A DNA stretch of 64,000 nucleotides, from contig NZ_FQXQ01000003.1 of the NCBI RefSeq assembly GCF_900130035.1, forward strand, positions 62,001 to 126,000, in the 5' to 3' direction. Shown here piece after piece: positions 62,216-64,000 of the stretch. Position numbers and translations under genes: made by a program. Positions within the stretch are counted from its first letter, which is position 1. Each line of letters begins with the position of its first letter. The notes under the pieces were generated by a model. The model saw nothing but the letters and a program-made list of their open reading frames with translations. It was not told where the DNA came from and ran no database searches. This DNA is from Wenyingzhuangia marina. GTDB taxonomy: Bacteria > Bacteroidota > Bacteroidia > Flavobacteriales > Flavobacteriaceae.

Positions 62216-64000
62216 TTACTTTTTTCTCTTTGCAGAAACTACCAATTCAATTTTATCTAAAGTCGTTGCAGTAGTAAACATTCCGTAGTTAATGGTTACT
62301 TTTTTCTTGTCAATTTTTTCTATGACTCCACAAGCTCTACCGTCAATTAATCTAACCTTATCATCAACTTTAAATACATAGCTAGCTTTTTTCTCGGCGG
62401 CTATTTTTTCTTCTTTTATTTTTTCTTTTCTTACTTCAACAACCTTTGTTAAAACTTCTTCTTCTGTTTTTTTCAAAGCAATTTCAGCTTTTTTCTTGGC
62501 AACTTTTTCTTTTACTTTTTGAGGTTTTGATTTTTTTACCTTCGGATGAGCAATATCATACTTAGATTTTTCAATCATCACCCATTTATCCAATTCCGTT
62601 TTAAACTCTTTTTTATTATTGGTTTGGAAGTATTTATTAATCAATTCATTTATTTTTCTACCAATACTCAATATCTTTTGATTGGTGTCATACAACGTCT
62701 GAAAACTTTCTAATTTGTCTTGAATTTTAGCTTCTTTTTCTGCCAAAACATCAGCATATTCTTTGGCTTTAGAACTTTGCTGCTCCATGTCCAGAGTGTT
62801 ACGTTGCAAATTGCTTCGTTCTTGCTGTAATTTAGAAATGGTTTTGTCAAAACGGACTTTAGATTTGTCTATTTTCTTTTTAGCTCGGTTGATTAAACTG
62901 TATGGAATTCCATTTTTTTGTGCTACTTCAAAAGTAAATGAACTTCCTGGTTGACCAATTAACAAAGTAAACATAGGTTCTAATGTTTTACTATCAAAAG
63001 CCATGTTGGCATTCACCACGTTTTCTAACTCATCGGCTAATACTTTTAAATTGGTATAGTGAGTGGTAATAACTCCATAAGCTCCTACATTATAAAATTC
63101 TTCTAAGAAAATTTCGGCCAATGCTCCACCTAATTCGGGATCGGAACCAGTTCCAAATTCATCAATTAAAAACAAAGTATTGTTGGTGCATTTTTTTAAA
63201 AAACCACGCATGTTTTTTAATCGATAACTATAAGTACTTAATTGGTTTTCTATAGATTGATTGTCTCCAATATCTGTTAAAATATGATCAAAAAAGTGAG
63301 TGGTACTGTTTTCATGTACAGGTATTAAAACGGCACTCTGAATCATAACTTGTAACAATCCAATGGTTTTTAAGGTAATACTTTTACCACCTGCATTGGG
63401 ACCAGAAATAACAATAATTTGCTGTTTTTCTCCTAATAATAATGACTGGGGAATAACAGGTAGATTTCTTGATTTGTTTTTTTCTAATAAAATAGGATGA
63501 TATGCATTGATGTAATTGATCTCATGATTTTTAGAGAACTCAGGTTTTACACCGTTTATTTCTTTGGCATAAAATGCCTTTGCTTTTAATACATCTAAGG
63601 CTACTAAAAGTTTTATATATTCTTCTATTAATGGAGCAAAAGGTCTGATTTCATTAGTAAGAATTCTTAAAATTCTATCAATCTCTTGTTTTTCTTCTAA
63701 TAAAAGTTCTTGTAATTGTCTGTATAAATTTAAAGTGTTTTGTGGGGCAATAAATACAATGCTTCCCGTTTTAGAAGTCCCTAAAATACTTCCTTTTACT
63801 TTTTTTCTGTGAATGGATTGTACAGCTAAAACAGGTTGGTTTTCTATGATAGACTCTCTAATATCATCTAAATATCCTGCTTTGTTATATTTTGCCAATT
63901 CACTATTAAAAGAAGTGCTGATTTGACTTCTAACATCGTTTAATCTTTTTCTAATTTGATTTAATAACTCTGATGCTTTGCTCTGAACTTCTCCATAATT
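62216..64000 (-). CDS. mutS2: MutS2-family protein without Smr domain (5' end beyond window)
   Basis: 595 codons visible; the frame is open to base 64000, so the apparent TTG start at 63898 is internal. ATPase: ISGPNAGGKSITLKTIG (Walker A), NTLFLIDEFGTGSDPELGGAL (Walker B; split motif), TTHYTNLKVLAD and GQPGSSFTFEVAQKNGIP. A long charged coiled coil follows. The protein ends after a KOW-like beta segment (VDDKVRLIDGRACGVIEKI) and a basic tail; the nuclease Smr domain that ends typical MutS2 proteins is absent. Likely role in ribosome rescue or recombination control. Confidence 0.9.
   Translation of the reverse strand, partial: NYGEVQSKASELLNQIRKRLNDVRSQISTSFNSELAKYNKAGYLDDIRESIIENQPVLAVQSIHRKKVKGSILGTSKTGSIVFIAPQNTLNLYRQLQELLLEEKQEIDRILRILTNEIRPFAPLIEEYIKLLVALDVLKAKAFYAKEINGVKPEFSKNHEINYINAYHPILLEKNKSRNLPVIPQSLLLGEKQQIIVISGPNAGGKSITLKTIGLLQVMIQSAVLIPVHENSTTHFFDHILTDIGDNQSIENQLSTYSYRLKNMRGFLKKCTNNTLFLIDEFGTGSDPELGGALAEIFLEEFYNVGAYGVITTHYTNLKVLADELENVVNANMAFDSKTLEPMFTLLIGQPGSSFTFEVAQKNGIPYSLINRAKKKIDKSKVRFDKTISKLQQERSNLQRNTLDMEQQSSKAKEYADVLAEKEAKIQDKLESFQTLYDTNQKILSIGRKINELINKYFQTNNKKEFKTELDKWVMIEKSKYDIAHPKVKKSKPQKVKEKVAKKKAEIALKKTEEEVLTKVVEVRKEKIKEEKIAAEKKASYVFKVDDKVRLIDGRACGVIEKIDKKKVTINYGMFTTATTLDKIELVVSAKRKK

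Noticed and set aside
1-64000. CRISPR array, rRNA operon or insertion sequence
   Set aside because: No regularly spaced repeats, no rRNA-like conserved stretch and no transposase-like ORF or terminal inverted repeats were found on either strand.

Overview
The window comes from a low-GC member of the Bacteroidota, most likely a marine Flavobacteriaceae. The support is tandem SusC/SusD pairs, a type IX secretion (T9SS) sorting tail, the TAnnTTTG promoter element typical of Bacteroidota, a tRNA gene without encoded CCA, and housekeeping gene order seen in flavobacteria (recF next to a DUF721 gene; mutL, ribH and rhomboids clustered). The genus cannot be fixed from this sequence.

Layout. 1-13 kb is a glycan-uptake locus: a divergent GH97 glycosidase (cut by the window edge), two tandem SusC/SusD pairs and a DUF1735-type surface lipoprotein with a discoidin-like insert. 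13.5-17.6 kb is one gene for a secreted 1359-residue protein joining FG-GAP/ASPIC-UnbV repeats to a vanadium haloperoxidase domain with a complete active-site signature. 17.9-20.7 kb holds a Na+/Ca2+ exchanger, a small conserved ORF, tRNA-Arg(ACG) and the prmA-clpS operon. 20.8-25.0 kb is a two-gene Gabija-type antiphage island (OLD-family nuclease plus UvrD-like helicase) inserted between prmA and tpiA. 25-35 kb has tpiA, a TlpA-like protein, a lone peptide-type ABC permease, a Gfo/Idh/MocA oxidoreductase and a three-gene transglutaminase / circularly permuted ATP-grasp / DUF2126 operon predicted to make or modify a peptide.

35.5-45 kb is a stress and envelope cluster around an AraC-type regulator: YihY/BrkB, a zincin, a GH3 ligase, PfkB kinase, two paralogous acidic lipoproteins, DUF1328, holin-like and YtxH proteins, a degenerate SRAP protein, Dps and MscS. 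Four promoters here share a 31-bp element built from two AnAKGAR half-sites exactly 21 bp apart, and at dps and mscS it sits at the identical distance (24 bp) from a perfect TAnnTTTG element. I propose that this is the operator of one regulon. 46-49.5 kb carries a PhoX-like lipoprotein and a di-haem cytochrome c peroxidase. The rest is cydAB, a DUF2461 gene, a membrane/repair block (carboxypeptidase-regulatory protein, EEP phosphatase, two rhomboids, mutL), ribH, a TPR protein, recF, DUF721 and the 3' part of a mutS2 gene that runs off the end.

The two strongest observations are (1) that the Gabija pair is bracketed by 84-nt diverged direct repeats made of the 3' end plus terminator of tpiA, with a relic tpiA tail left next to prmA, which is the footprint of an element inserted at the 3' end of tpiA although no integrase is present; and (2) the shared 21-bp-spaced operator around the AraC gene. 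All statements rest on reading the sequence; no database search was run.
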